NCBI GenBank assembly: GCA_002205965.3
Contig: NADL03000512.1
Coordinates: forward strand, 310,001-374,000
Length of the DNA: 64,000 nt
Direction: 5' to 3'
Origin: Kappaphycus alvarezii
Lineage: Eukaryota; Rhodophyta; Florideophyceae; Gigartinales; Solieriaceae
The notes under the pieces were generated by a model. That model was not told the origin of the DNA. It saw only the letters and a program-made list of their open reading frames with translations, and ran no database searches. Of the stretch, positions 35,729 to 47,565 are shown in pieces (position 1 is the stretch's first letter; each line of letters opens with the position of its first letter). The position numbers and the translations under genes were made by a program.

Positions 35729-38527
35729 ATGGTCCTTCGCGTTCTCAATGTTGCCGAAAAGCCTTCTGCCGCAAAGGAAATTGTCCAGGTTCTTCGAAAT
35801 GGGCAGCAATTCACATCACGCCGTGGTCACTCGCAGTACAACTACATTTACGAATTCGACATGAATCTGTCAGGCACTCACGCCCATATGACGTTTACCT
35901 CAGTCAGTGGCCATCTGTACGAGAGCAACTTTGAGGAAAGAGTCCGCAAATGGAACACCTGCGATCCTACAGACTTGCTGGATCCTCCAAATCGGATGTC
36001 ATTTGGTTTGTGCACCCAGAAAAGGTTGATCACGCCCGCACTTTGCGGGAGGAGTCTCGTCGCGCGGATTGGCTTATCTTGTGGTTGGACTGCGACTCAG
36101 AGGGGAGAAAATAGCCCAGGACGTCCGAGATGTTTGTCGGCAAGGAAAACCAGGAATCGTTGTGAAGCGGGCTCGTTTTTCCGCTATGACCCGTCCAGAT
36201 CTTTCCAGGGCAATATCAACGCTGGGTCATCTTAACGAAACAGTCGCATGTATGGTTGCGACAAGACAGGAGATCGACTTGCGGGCTGGCTCTGCTTATA
36301 CAAGGTTTCTGACAATGCAACTACAAAAGTTTGAGCTGGTGCCCGGAGTAGACAGGCAAATGATTAGTTACGGCCCGTGCCAATTTCCTACACTCGGTTT
36401 AGTCGTTGATCGCTGGTTGAAAATACAAACTTTGTCAGTAGAAAGTTTTGGGTGTTTGATTTGCGCTTGAAGAAGTGCCAGATTCCCTTTGAGTGGTTTC
36501 GAAAGCATTTGTTTGACGAATATTCTGCAATGGCGCTTTATGAGCTTTGCGTGGAGGAAGCCGAGCAGGAAGGATGCACGGTAACAGTGACTAGAGTAGA
36601 CAAGAGAACTCGACATCGATGGAGGCCGCTTCCATTATCAACAGTTGAGCTCCAAAAAGTTGCATCTCGGAGCCTACGTATCAGCTCAGATCGAGCTATG
36701 GTTATCGCCGAATCCTTGTACAACAAAGGCTTAATTAGCTATCCAAGAACCGAAACAGATCGTTTCGACAGGTCTTACAATTTGAAAGGTCTCGTCGAGA
36801 AGCAAACTGGTCACCAGGAATGGGGAACATTCGCTGCTCGCCTCCTATCCCCACCGAGTCAACAAGATCCAGTTACCTTCACATGGCCTCGGAATGGCAA
36901 GAACGACGACAAGGCCCATCCCCCGATCCACCCCACTGATGCGGCACCAGTTTCCTTTGAATCCCCAGATCACCAGCGCATGTATGAGTACATCACTAAG
37001 CGATTTCTCGCATCGTGTTCGATTGATGCAGTGGGCGCGGAGACGCGAGTAGAGGTGAGAGCTGGTATCTCAGAGTATTTTTCCGCCAAAGGACTTATCG
37101 TGGAACAGAAGGGCTTCCTTGAGATAATTCATCCTTTCGAAAAGTGGGCGGAAAAGGACATGCCTGTACAGCTATTAGAGCAAAATGCAAAGCTCCCTTT
37201 TGAATCACTCTTGCTCCGGGAAAGCAAAACACAACCTCCACCCCTTTTGCAAGAGGCTGACTTGATTGCTCTAATGGATCATCACGGAATTGGCACGGAT
37301 GCCACTATTGCCGAACACATAAAAAAAGTGTTGGATCGCAACTACGTGGAGAAACTCTGCAACGGCGGCTTCTCTCCAACACAAATCGGACAAGCTCTGG
37401 TCATAGCACATGAACTGTGTCAATTGCCACTCGCACGTCCACACATGCGTGCCAAACAAGAAGAGCAATTGAAGCAAATCGTGACCTCTCAAACTCAGGC
37501 GACTGGGGTTCTAAACTCAATCCTTGCTGACTACAGAACGAAATTCCAACAACTGCGTCAAAATAGGCAAACACTTGACTCTGTCTTTCAACAACGGTTC
37601 AGTAGTGCGTCTGCACAATCCTGGACTACGCTAATCGGCAACTTTTCCCGCTGTGGCTCATGTCACGATGGCATGGACCTGAAGAGCACTAACACGAGCG
37701 TGCAACCTGCACGACAAAGAAGGCAAAACAGTAATGGGGGGCGTGGGCGTGGTGGCCGCAGCGGGGGTCGATGTCGGCAGTACAGCAATCATTCCAGTAT
37801 CCGGGTTGAAGGAGCAGAGCGGGCTCTGCAATGCAACCGGTGCAATGCCATGCTAAAGGTGCCGCGTTATGGAGCCCTTGAGGTGTCTGAACATGTCTGC
37901 CCGCTGTGTCATTACCAAGTGTTGCAGGTAGTTAACTTGAATAGTCAGGCGAAACACACCATTTGTCCGAAATGTATCAATGATCCACCGCAGGATGATG
38001 CAATCAACCCGGAAAAGAAATTGTCCGAGTTTCGTTGTTTCAGTTGCACATTCAGCGAATGCCGATTGGCAAAAGGAACGCGAGCGGAAAACGCCAATGT
38101 GGCAAAGTGTCCACGATGCCGGGGAGAGTGCACGTTAAGGGAGTCATCCACAGGAACATGGATGATTGGGTGCGTGAATAGGGGTGAGTGCAATTTCGTG
38201 TATTTCTTTCCACGGGATGTGGTGGAAAAAGTGGAAAGGGGTGAGGGGCAATGCACGAGGTGTGGTTCAGCGAAAATAAGGGTGGGATTTGAGGAAAGAG
38301 CTGTGCCGTTGGGTGGGCAACGAGGTTTTGATGGATGCGTTTGGTGCGATGAGGGGTATACGGCAGCGCTGAGAAGTGTGGGATGTGAGAGGTCGGTGCC
38401 TAGAGAACCGCATCCAGGGAGTCAGCGAGGAGGTGTTATGGATGTAGAGGGCAGGGGAATGCGAAGAGGCACAGGATGGAATAGGATGGGGAGGGGTTCA
38501 ATCGGGAGCCGATATCCGCGTCGATGA
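35729..38527 (+). CDS. TOP3A: DNA topoisomerase III alpha (type IA)
   Basis: Type IA topoisomerase that decatenates DNA with RecQ-type helicases in double Holliday junction dissolution. The start at 35729 has context AACATGG. The Toprim domain opens with VLNVAEKPSAAKEIV and holds WLDCDSEG followed by EKIAQDV (acidic DxDxE). ISYGPCQFPTLG and ISYPRTETDRF, with the active-site Tyr, follow. The C-terminal third has an RGG stretch (GGRGRGGRSGGR) and several Cys4 zinc ribbons (CNRCNAM, CPLCHY, CPRCRGE, CTRCGSA). About 933 residues. The frame changes three times (near 35995, 36107 and 36445), each time as if one base were missing. No other damage is seen, so I judge it a working gene with sequence errors rather than a pseudogene. 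Confidence 0.9.
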
Positions 38528-38615
38528 TGAAAAGGTCAGCGAATTCGAAAACGAAAAATGTCCCATCCGTTCCTCTGGACTCTTTTGTTTCTTCTTGAAA
38601 ACATTGGTGACTCTA

Positions 38616-38796
38616 ATGGCACTTATCGAGAGCGAGGATCTGCCAGGGAAGAACGGTGTTAGAGTCCGGATTCTGTTACAAAAACGTCGAATTTCAATGG
38701 TGCGCTACGACCCTGACGGTCCTAAAGTGAAGAAGAGGCAAAGAGATGATGCCGTTTTTCGAACAGACTTGGTTACTCTGCTGAATACAATTATCG
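38616..38796 (+). CDS. possible first exon of an unknown gene
   Basis: The frame from ATG at 38616 encodes about 60 residues rich in Arg, Lys and Asp (MALIESEDLPGKNG, KVKKRQRDDAVFRTDLV). It ends at a strong 5' splice-site-like ATCG|GTGAGT. No clear second exon follows; an in-frame continuation such as SLSRKKLLPEF near 38870 is possible but weak. The next recognisable feature is a LINE remnant. Confidence 0.25.
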
Positions 38797-39070
38797 GTGA
38801 GTAGTTAGTTTCATTTATTCGTGATGTCGAGGTAGAGCTGAAAAGGAAAGTACTGTGGACTAGCTGTTCTCTGAGCCGTAAGAAGCTTTTGCCGGAGTTC
38901 ACTTGCGCGAATCGCTGTTGATAGTCAAATTTTGGGAAATGCATTCGACGGGCCGCACTCTGCGCTTGGACGAAGTCTATTTGCTCACGTTTTACTTGGC
39001 TTATTAAACATTTACTGTATCACATGGGGAGTGGTCTAGCATTGGAAGTCCAACAGTAAAATATCCATGA

Positions 39071-39712
39071 TTAAGTCCGCCCGGATGGGAGCGCGAAGCA
39101 CTTTTGTCCCGTCGTCATAGTTTTGCCGAAGCTCTTATGGGAGGGACTGCTAACCAGGTAGGGGCGGGATGGTTGGCCACCAGTCGGCACACGTATCGAT
39201 GCAGAGGTCTAAACCCAAACTGCGCACCTCCGGGGAGGAGAGGAACTGTAGTGACTTTGAATGACTTCATGGGTGCCAATTACAATATATATCCATCATC
39301 AAGTACCACAGATGTAGGCGTAGGGAGGGCCCGCCTGTGGTGTCGCCCACATTTTCCAGGCGGATTATGAGTTCCTGCGTCACTTCTTGCAGCACAAGGA
39401 GAATTAAATTGGACCCAGCGGATCCCCCTTCTGCACGCCTACCACGCTCCGTGGCATATCATCCCCACACCACAGATGACCCCAGGTTACCGCGTATGTG
39501 TAATGGACCCCAGGGAAGTGCTCCGGGAATCTCTGTTCGACCTCCGTCAAAATCGCACTGCGGCTGACCAAGTTAAAAAGCGTTGTGAAGGTTATCGGTT
39601 AACAGTGCATACTCTGCTGATTTACCATGCTCCTCGTAAAGTCACCTTATAGCGTGGACAACTAGCTCAGATCCTCCTGACGTTGATTCTCCCAACTGTA
39701 AGTATTTGGAAG
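39071..39712 (-). mobile_element. LINE remnant (RT palm), related to the 56-60 kb LINE
   Basis: The minus strand aligns by eye to the reverse-transcriptase region of the LINE at 57.9-58.6 kb (for example the stretches around ACGTCAGGAGGATCTGAG and GGGTCCA...CTTCTGC). It is clearly diverged, with internal deletion, and truncated at both ends. Confidence 0.7.
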
Positions 39713-42246
39713 CCTATACTCAGTTAGCAGCTATAGTAGTTCCCACTCTGCGCCCCGGGTACGGAACTCAGCCCCGCGGACATACTGGTTCCACCCTCCT
39801 ACCCTCCCCACTGCTGACCCTACCACCTGCGATGTCACGATGGTCTCGCCATTCACGGCCACCGTCACTAAGAAGGCCTCCCACTACGGACGGAAACATG
39901 ACGCTCGAGGGAATAAGAAATAAACCACCTACCGTAACTGTTGAAAGTTTTCAAAAAATAATGCATGGTGCATCTGATTTTTTGATTTTCAGCTACTGTA
40001 CCGTGCAATACCACAAATAATTTCAGGCGCATCCGCTATAACATATCTTGCACAGGAGTAAATTAGTTTCACGAGGCAGTGAAAGTGCCAAAGTCCTGAA
40101 CGGCAACCTTGCACAGCTCGGAGATACGTGAAGGAAAATGGAAAGCGAAGAACAGGCGGTAAACGAATATGTTAATTTTTTTTTCTTGTGGTCATCTATT
40201 GCTCAAGCTATCCTGTCCCGAGCCCCGATGCGCATGGACGACGAGATACATCCGGTTAGATCTTAGCCGTATGGTTAGGACGTGCGCAGTCCCCAGTAGA
40301 CACTGAATGCATTAAAACTTCTTAGAAAATGTCATTTGTAATTAGCCTTTTTTCTTTTTTGATCCAATCTAGTTTTGATCCAATCCAATTTATGATAGGA
40401 TCTGTCATGCAATATGTTATGCAGATACTGTAGGATCAGGGTATAGTGCACACGATGATGCTTGCTGGTTGGTGCGCTACATCGAATGGCGCACTATTAT
40501 GCCAATCCCCAACTAAGAAAAAAGCTAAATTGCAAAATCCGTTTCGGCATGAACACTTAAACAGTACTTTTACAGTATTTATCTCATGATCTATAATGGG
40601 AATACAATGCCAAGCTGACAGAGTAAGCTATGATAATTGGAATGTGTCGCTGCCCAACTTCGGAGTAAACGTTGGTATCGATGTTGCACTTGTACTGTCA
40701 TAGACCATACGTTCCCCGTAACTCTTTGACGATGGTGGTCAAGGGCGGCCGCTGGCGTAGAGAACAGCCGTCGGGATATCTATTTCGCAAAAGTCTCAAT
40801 CAACACGGCGGTAGGCTTGCAGGGCGCGGCAAAGGCAGCGAAAGTGAGGGGAACGAACTGAAAACCGAGGTTGGGAAAAGTTGCGTCCGAGGGAAGTTTA
40901 AACGCAGCTCTCACTGAGCGATCAAAGGTCTTCAGCTTGTCGACGTGGGCCGATTCAGGTGCCCCGCTGGGTGCCGACGCAGCTTGTCTAAGGCGGGTTC
41001 ACTTATTGCAATGGAGATGTAGGCTAAAACCTGCAGAGTGGCTGTCAAGGTAATGTAAAAATCATTTCACCATCAATCCGTCGTTGCGATGGTGACGAAA
41101 ATTTGTTCCTACTTGCAATACTGTACCGAACATGGATGTTTTCTTGGTTCCCTCTAGCTATGTTAGCGGCAGAGAAATTGCTGAGCAATTCTCAAGCCTA
41201 GGACAGATTCCTCGCTACCTCTTTTTCATGTTAAGCATTTCATTTCTTGAAGCCGACCATTCTTTTCAAACAATAATCAACTCTACAGTCTCCCCATTCA
41301 GATCTTTCGGTCATCGATCGAGAGGGACTCCCCCTGCTGTGTATACTTTGCACATCTGGCCTCACTTCAGCAAATGATATTACTTTCCAAATATTAAACT
41401 ACCTAAACTTTTCCCCTTTTGTACTGTACCCTCGCCTTTCTGAATCTAATTGTTCGATCGGGTGTCTGTTTCATCCAGTGACTGAGGGCCGATCTACGAA
41501 AATGAAATCGTGGGAAAATATGAAATCGGAAATCACATCTGGCCATTTTGGCCAGTAAAAACAGTCCACCTGCCCCTTCACGATTTCCATTTTCCTCCCA
41601 TATCAAGGATATCCACAGTTTCACCGACAAAGAAATGCTAAGTTGAAAACCGAAAACTGTGATAGGACTTGCCTTGTTCTCCCCTCCCGATACTCTAGCC
41701 ATCCCAGCGATCGCTATATCTTCCGTCCCACTGTCCACCTCGAATCTCGCAGCCCCGCTTATCCACCAAAATGCCCGAGGATGACTCTCCTCCACCAACA
41801 TCTGTTCCTGCACAAACTAGCCCGACGAACCGGGGATGGGCAGTGGAGGTAGGATGAAACGCTCATTTCCGATTTTCGTAGACTAGAGCAGGCTGTAGAA
41901 ATGTTGACATTATGAAAGTCAACGTTTCCAATTTCCGATTTCAAGCCATCAACGATTCATAGATCGGCCGGAGTGCCGCCCCAAAAATTGTAAAGACAAT
42001 GTGAGGAGGGTACTAATTTCAGGAATTTGCCGCAAATCCTGGCAGTAAATCCAGACTTTCTAAACTAGGCAAATTTTATCGATCAAAGTAGACTGCCAAT
42101 CAGTGGAAATCGAACCTCCCGAGCCGACGATTGCGTGTTGAACAGAATTATTTGTTCTCCAACTCCGCCACCTCTGTTCCCAGCGCCCTCCTTTACAGCG
42201 CACTTGCTTCATCACCAATCCCAGATTTTCTTTTCGCACAGCCAAC
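39713..42246. other. intergenic region, no gene recognised
   Basis: About 2.5 kb. It holds scattered TACTGTAC words (near 39995, 41121 and 41420) and a short repeated GATCCAATC (near 40361 and 40377). No domain was seen in the open frames. Confidence 0.45.
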
Positions 42247-42687
42247 ATGTCTTTCGTTGACCGCTCGGGAACCGACTGGCATCCTTGGCCACGTCTAGCC
42301 AAAGTCAACCCCGTCTTCAGATCGTCGGCGGCGTAGCCGTCATGATGGGCGCCGCTGGTGTCATGTTTGCGTGGCGCAATCGCGTCGGAGGTACGTAGCG
42401 CCCATTTTTTACCATGCTGGAACGCCCCGCTTACCGTATGAGTATTCCCTCTAGTCGAAACCCTTTTAAATATATCTCTGACGATCTCCACACCTGCCTT
42501 GCGAAAATGAAATCGCTCGCCATGTGGGCGTACAATGGCACCTACGTGCAATACAGGGAAACTGCCTTCGACAATGTCGAAGGAATGGAAAGCAGACGAG
42601 GAGGAAAGAAGCCATGCCGCAGAAATGGAGTCGAACGCCGATCCTGTCGTTCTCAATCCTATAACAAAATCCATCAACAAGAAGTAA
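42247..42687 (+). CDS. small single-span membrane protein, one intron
   Basis: Two exons (42247-42390, 42557-42687) give a 91-residue protein. It starts MSFVDRSGTDWHPWP, has one membrane segment (LQIVGGVAVMMGAAGVMFAW, residues about 24-43) and a charged tail (MSKEWKADEEER) ending ADPVVLNPITKSINKK. The layout (short N-terminus, one span, hydrophilic tail) resembles small accessory subunits of mitochondrial inner-membrane complexes, but I recognise no named family. One base seems to be missing in the CCCC run near 42315; with it the exon-1 frame is continuous and the intron phase fits exon 2. Start context AACATGT. It is too short to stand out as an open frame, and the support is the consistent exon joining. 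Confidence 0.6.
42391..42556 (+). other. intron of the small membrane-protein gene
   Basis: 166 nt, GTACGT to AATACAG. It splits a Gly codon after the first base. Joining gives RNRVGGKLPSTM and an open frame to the TAA at 42685. Confidence 0.6.
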
Positions 42688-43089
42688 TCCTAGTGATACC
42701 TTCCGGCACGCAACTACACGTCGGATTATACCAGTAAACTTGCCCAACTTCATTGCGGCACCTCTGGAACTTAACATGCTTGCATCCGCTGCCGATGTCA
42801 TTGACCTCTCTATCCCCTCCTCTCTCCCTCGGGGTAGGTTCCCCTTGCTTTCGGCGTGCTCGTAAGGGGTCCTATTCAATCGCGCATCATTTCAAAGCTC
42901 GTCCGTACCTTTATCTTGTGGATTAGTGCAGCGTGGTCCAAATCTATGTCTCTATGTCAGGCAGTTTGTTACGTTACTACTTCCATTCTACAGCCGCCGC
43001 CAAGCTCCTCTTTGCCGAGTAATTAACAGTAGTATGTCCACACGTCCACTACCAGTTTGCACTGCTCCAACTCTCTCCACTTCTACGTG

Positions 43090-45541
43090 CTACTGAAAGT
43101 GAGAGTAGTAAGGGCTTTGCCCATTCCCGTTTTGCACGCTTCGGATTCCTCCGTTCATGTCGATCTCCCCAGACCCTGTTTGTAAAGCTCGTGCTGGAGT
43201 CTCCTGGATTACTCCCATACTGTTTCCACGGGAATTTTCGTCTTCATCCGGCGGCGTCCATCCCATGGAACGCAGCATGTGCTCAAACCTTACGTCCTCT
43301 TCAGAATTTGGTAGAGGAGGGAGCACAACATCCTCACATCGCTCATTCAGCAACATTGTTGATGTCGATGCATTTGCCTGCAGCTCTCTCATCAAGTCAA
43401 TCATCGATAGCCCTGCTGCGGCAGATGAGGGCAAGCTTCGGTTTTCGAAGCCAGCAGACATTACTGGGACATGACTGTCCTCCTGATTGAGCAACCCATC
43501 AACCAAAGATTCAGACCTTCCACAGTTTATCTCATTCCTCTCCAGAGACCACCCGTTCACATTTTGATGGGTGAAGTCTGCTTTCGAAACTCCAATCTGT
43601 TCAGAGGGGCTTCTGTTTAAATCGTCGTCGCTTCCAGCAATCGACAGGGGACCCACTCGACCTATCGTAGAATGGAGTCCGAGGCTCTGATTGCTGAGAG
43701 CCGCAGGCATCAGTTGGCTGACGTCAACTTGGTCGCTCCGGTGATCTCCCGATTCCATTGAAGCCATTGATCCTAAACAATTGATCGAATGATTTGAAGG
43801 GATCGCGCTGTGCGGCACCCTGCTTCCATCCTCAGACAATTTGAGCTGCAACTCATTACCATTGAGAGGGAATGGAACAACTCAGTTGATCGATTAATAT
43901 CCGTCTCCAAGACTTTCTCGTCTTTCCTTCCGTTTGTATGTCCTTGACTCGCTCTCCGTTTCAAACTTACTCTCTCTTCGCTTGATACATTCCCCAATGT
44001 GTCATTTGGCTTCGAAGGGAACGAGGGACGCGACTGTCCCTTTAGACCGTTGCAAACACGAGGGTTGTCCTTTTCTGTAGGGCGGAGTCCACTGGTTTGC
44101 AGATTTCCGTTTTGCTTAGCATCGGTGGTAGTGCTGCGACGAAACGGGAACGGACGAGGTGAGCTCGAAAGTCTTCTTGTGTTAATGGCTTCCCGAAATG
44201 CATCAGCTCTATCATTCTGAGGAAGAGCTGGAATATCTTCGCGTTCATTTGGCTTGACGCCGTTCGTTCCTTCACCATCTGTTTTTCGAGGAGCAAACTT
44301 AGCCTTGCTCGCAGTGGAGGTGCGTCCGCCAAAACCCGGAGGGGCATCTGAATTGGGTTCCTTCACAGAGACTTTGATCCCATTTTTTTGCATGGTAAGA
44401 GTGTGCTCTCTTCCTCCAGGTTTGCGTGGCAAAGAACTACCAGGCGGTGGGGATGTTGCGGACGGCCTCCGTGGCCCGCCAACGCGACCCTTTCCAATAG
44501 CCATTGGTGAAGGACTCCTTACGCCATCACGCCGGATACCGTTCGTGAAAGCCTCCTCCAACCTTCGAGCCTGCCCAAGTGAATTCTTTTGTCGATGCAG
44601 ACTGATTGGCTCCCCACCTGTTTGCCGTGATTCTCCACCGGAACGACTACGCAGTGCAGCACTTTGATCAGGACGTAACCCAAGCTTAGGTGTTCCCTTA
44701 TCAACGTGTCCATTAATCGAGACGATGCTTTTCAAATAGGCATCACGACTATCCGTTTGCACTTCACGTGGCTTCGGGGCGATCATCTTCGCGTTTCCGT
44801 GATTAGATAAACTGGCCATCTCTGGGGGATCTTTATCTTCATTGGACACAACTTGACGTGGTGGAGATTTGAAGAGATGACTCTGTAGAGTTCCTTCATC
44901 AGTGTGGATCCCATTGCTCAAGCCCTGATTGGAGTCCTTATCTGTGGGAGGAGGAGTGGCCGACATTGCCCTACTCGGTTTCGCAACTTTCCGTGCTAAC
45001 TGAGGGCGCGAAGCCTCGGAAGACAAACTGCGCATCCTGCTTGCCATCGGCTCTTTTCTCTGAGCCAAACTAGACTTGGACGATGGTGTTGAAACCCTGG
45101 ATTTGAAGCGGCGACTGATCCTGTTGCCCTCAGGCCACCGCTCCCTAACGGGCGGCCTGGATTCCTCGGAACCGCAGAGGTCGTCGGAACAAGCTTTGAG
45201 TACAAAGCCAATTCTGCTTGTTGCTTTGCACTCTCATGTATTTTGTCTTCATCAGACATTGAGTCCGGCCTCTTGGCAGCGACAATCTCAGCGGCGGTAG
45301 TGGGTTTTCCAGGAGGAGAGACCCAATGTTGTTGAGTAGGATGAGGTGAGAGTGTGCGGGAGAGGTGTGGAAAATTGGGGTCTTCGGACGGGGGTGGAGG
45401 AGGTGGTTGCGAAGGGCGTGGCGGCAACGTAGGCATCTGTTGAGCGAAGGAGTAGGTCATGGTTGCAAAACGAGGTTGAGCTCGTAGGGCGGCGGCATCT
45501 GAAGATTGTCTTACCGGGCGCGAACGGCCAGGTGTGGCCAT
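43090..45541 (-). CDS. long disordered basic protein, possibly vasculin-like
   Basis: About 817 residues from an ATG at 45541 (context ACGATGG). It is Pro/Ser/Arg-rich throughout with few hydrophobic blocks. The N-terminal part has MPTLPPRPSQPPPPPPS and SEDPNFPHLSRTLS. The middle is basic (RRPSATSPPPGSSLPRKPGG). Near the C-terminus EEDVRFEHMLRSMGW is the only fold-like motif; a similar acidic-helix-plus-MGW motif occurs in vasculin/GPBP1-type nuclear proteins, which is a weak resemblance. The frame changes twice (near 45150 and 43880), each consistent with one missing base, and coding character continues across both. It is divergently arranged with the glycosyltransferase gene, with 2 kb between. 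Confidence 0.6.
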
Positions 45542-47565
45542 CGTCCCATGCGACGGTGCAGGGGACGCCGCGCAGAAAGGTGCGGGCGTTTGTGGAGAGA
45601 GAGGCGGAATTGAGAAAGTGCGCAAGGGTGCCGGGATTGAAAGGCAGTGATACGGCGAAGGGCACGGAGGTCGTTCTCCAACCGGGGTAAAAATGAGTTG
45701 ACCCTGATGAAGAGAAGTGTAAAAGTACCAAAGCAAGTCAACAGTAACGGCTCAATAGAAAGATATCACGGAATCAACGTGAATGTAGACGATGAAGGGA
45801 GAGGGACGGATGGGTGCCAACTCGGCAGGCAATATGCGGTAGCTCAGTTAGAGAAGGAAGGAACGGAAGAATGGAGGGAAAAGGTGGGCAGTTGTTGGAG
45901 ACCAAATAATACGTGAGAATAGACGATAGAGGCCTTCGTGGGAAAACGGCGCAAGAACGAATGGGATCGATATGAAACGTGCAGCGTGTGGAGAGGGGCC
46001 AATTGGAAGATAACCTATGAGTTGGAGGAAAACAAGAGTTAGATAAAGAAAGGGACCAGGAATCCCGGCGGTGACTCGGGCTTAGTTGTAGTGCGATGCA
46101 GTGCTTGTGATGGGTGCCGTCGGGAAACAACGAAGTTCAATGAAGGGGGAGGTGGCACTGGGCGTAGGGAAGATAAGAGGAACTCCTCAGAAAGGTTGAT
46201 ACGTCGGTGAAAGCGAGCACGAAAATTTAAGGATGCTTGGTAATGACAAAATAAATTGAGTTGATGTGGTGCGACGAGATGAGCAGGTCAGGCGCGTTGG
46301 GACTGAACGCGTGACTAGGACACGGAAGGAAAAATGTTAGCGCAGGAGGATGGGAGGAGTTGGGCGGAAGACGGACTGACGTTGTTGCGAATATTGACGT
46401 GGACTATATGAGTCGTTTGCGCTTGGTTGCTTTCGTTTGGAACGTCAAAAGCGTTGTGGGTGGTGCGGAACAAAAAAAAGGAAAAAAAAAGAGGTGCGCA
46501 GCGAAGGGGCACGGCGGAAGGAGGATGGTAGACGCGCTGCTTATGGGGTTTGGGCGGGCGATATGCAGCGAATACCTTGCCTGCCACTCATCATATGCCA
46601 CGCGGAAACGTCGACAGCGCTACAAACTTGTCAATCCACTAAAGCCTTTGAATTTTGAATAAATTTTTGCAAGTTGACCAATACAGTGTTGCACCATATT
46701 TTTCCAATTAGCATTTTTTCCCGAAACCCATTCAATAATCACTTAATCAAGAGGTTATTGAAGACTTTAATCTTTAATTAAAGGTCCCAGTTTTTCTTTT
46801 CTCTTCAAGCCTTGGGTTGATGTTGACCGTTTGACTCCCTGAATGGTTGTTTTCTTTCCTTCTTACATGATAGTTAAAATTTACTTACTTTCACACGTCG
46901 CATGAAATTGTAACTTTTGAAGGCCTCAAGAAATAATATCCTGGATGTATTTTTCGCTATTTGGGCTGCTGAAGTAACCATGAGATTTGAAGAATCTCAT
47001 TTGTCATTGTGTTTTCACGTCAAAAAGGAAAATTTTCAAAATTTCATTGAAATCGCACAAGGTGACATGTAATTAATTGCTAGTTGACGATCAGGCCTTC
47101 TGCGCTGCAAGCCGCTCGCATTGCTGGCTAACATGTAATCCAATATGGCAGGTGTAGCAGAGATAGGGCCCAAATCGACTACACCACAGTACAGTACAAC
47201 AATGATTTTCCGAGATGCTGTACAATACAGTATTGAATAGTTCACTGTATTTTGATTATTTTTCCTTTGACACCTGTAACATACTGCAACCATTTTTGCA
47301 TTGGGAGGGCAAAGCCGATGAACCCAAATGCCATCGCTCGTCACAGCCCGTCACAGCCCTGTCCTGATCAGCCATTTGATTCCTCTAAGCCTGTTCAGCT
47401 CCACTGGGCCCAACTCAGAGTCATCTCCATCCGTCCGACCACCACCAACCCACACGCAATGTTATCCAATTTCCCGCTTTCATCCCCTCACCTAAGCATC
47501 ACCCGTTACCTCAACTCAACGCTCCCATCCTCCCCTTTCCCACACACCCAACTTGATCCACACCA
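45542..47565. other. divergent intergenic region
   Basis: About 2 kb between the start of the disordered-protein gene (minus) and the glycosyltransferase gene (plus). Nearest the minus-strand gene the plus strand is GA-rich, including A-runs near 46472-46490. At 47185-47245 there is a cluster of CAGTACAGTACA, CTGTACAATACAGTA and CACTGTA, about 320-380 nt before the start at 47566. No gene seen. Confidence 0.5.

Noticed and set aside
35729-36470. TOP3A as a pseudogene
   Set aside because: All active-site motifs and the zinc ribbons are present, and all three breaks are single lost bases like those in other genes of the window.
44254-44667. Plus-strand frame of 137 codons
   Set aside because: Antisense shadow of the disordered-protein gene.
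45774-46662. Several overlapping frames in the divergent intergenic region
   Set aside because: Purine-rich low-complexity DNA; no domain and no consistent coding pattern.
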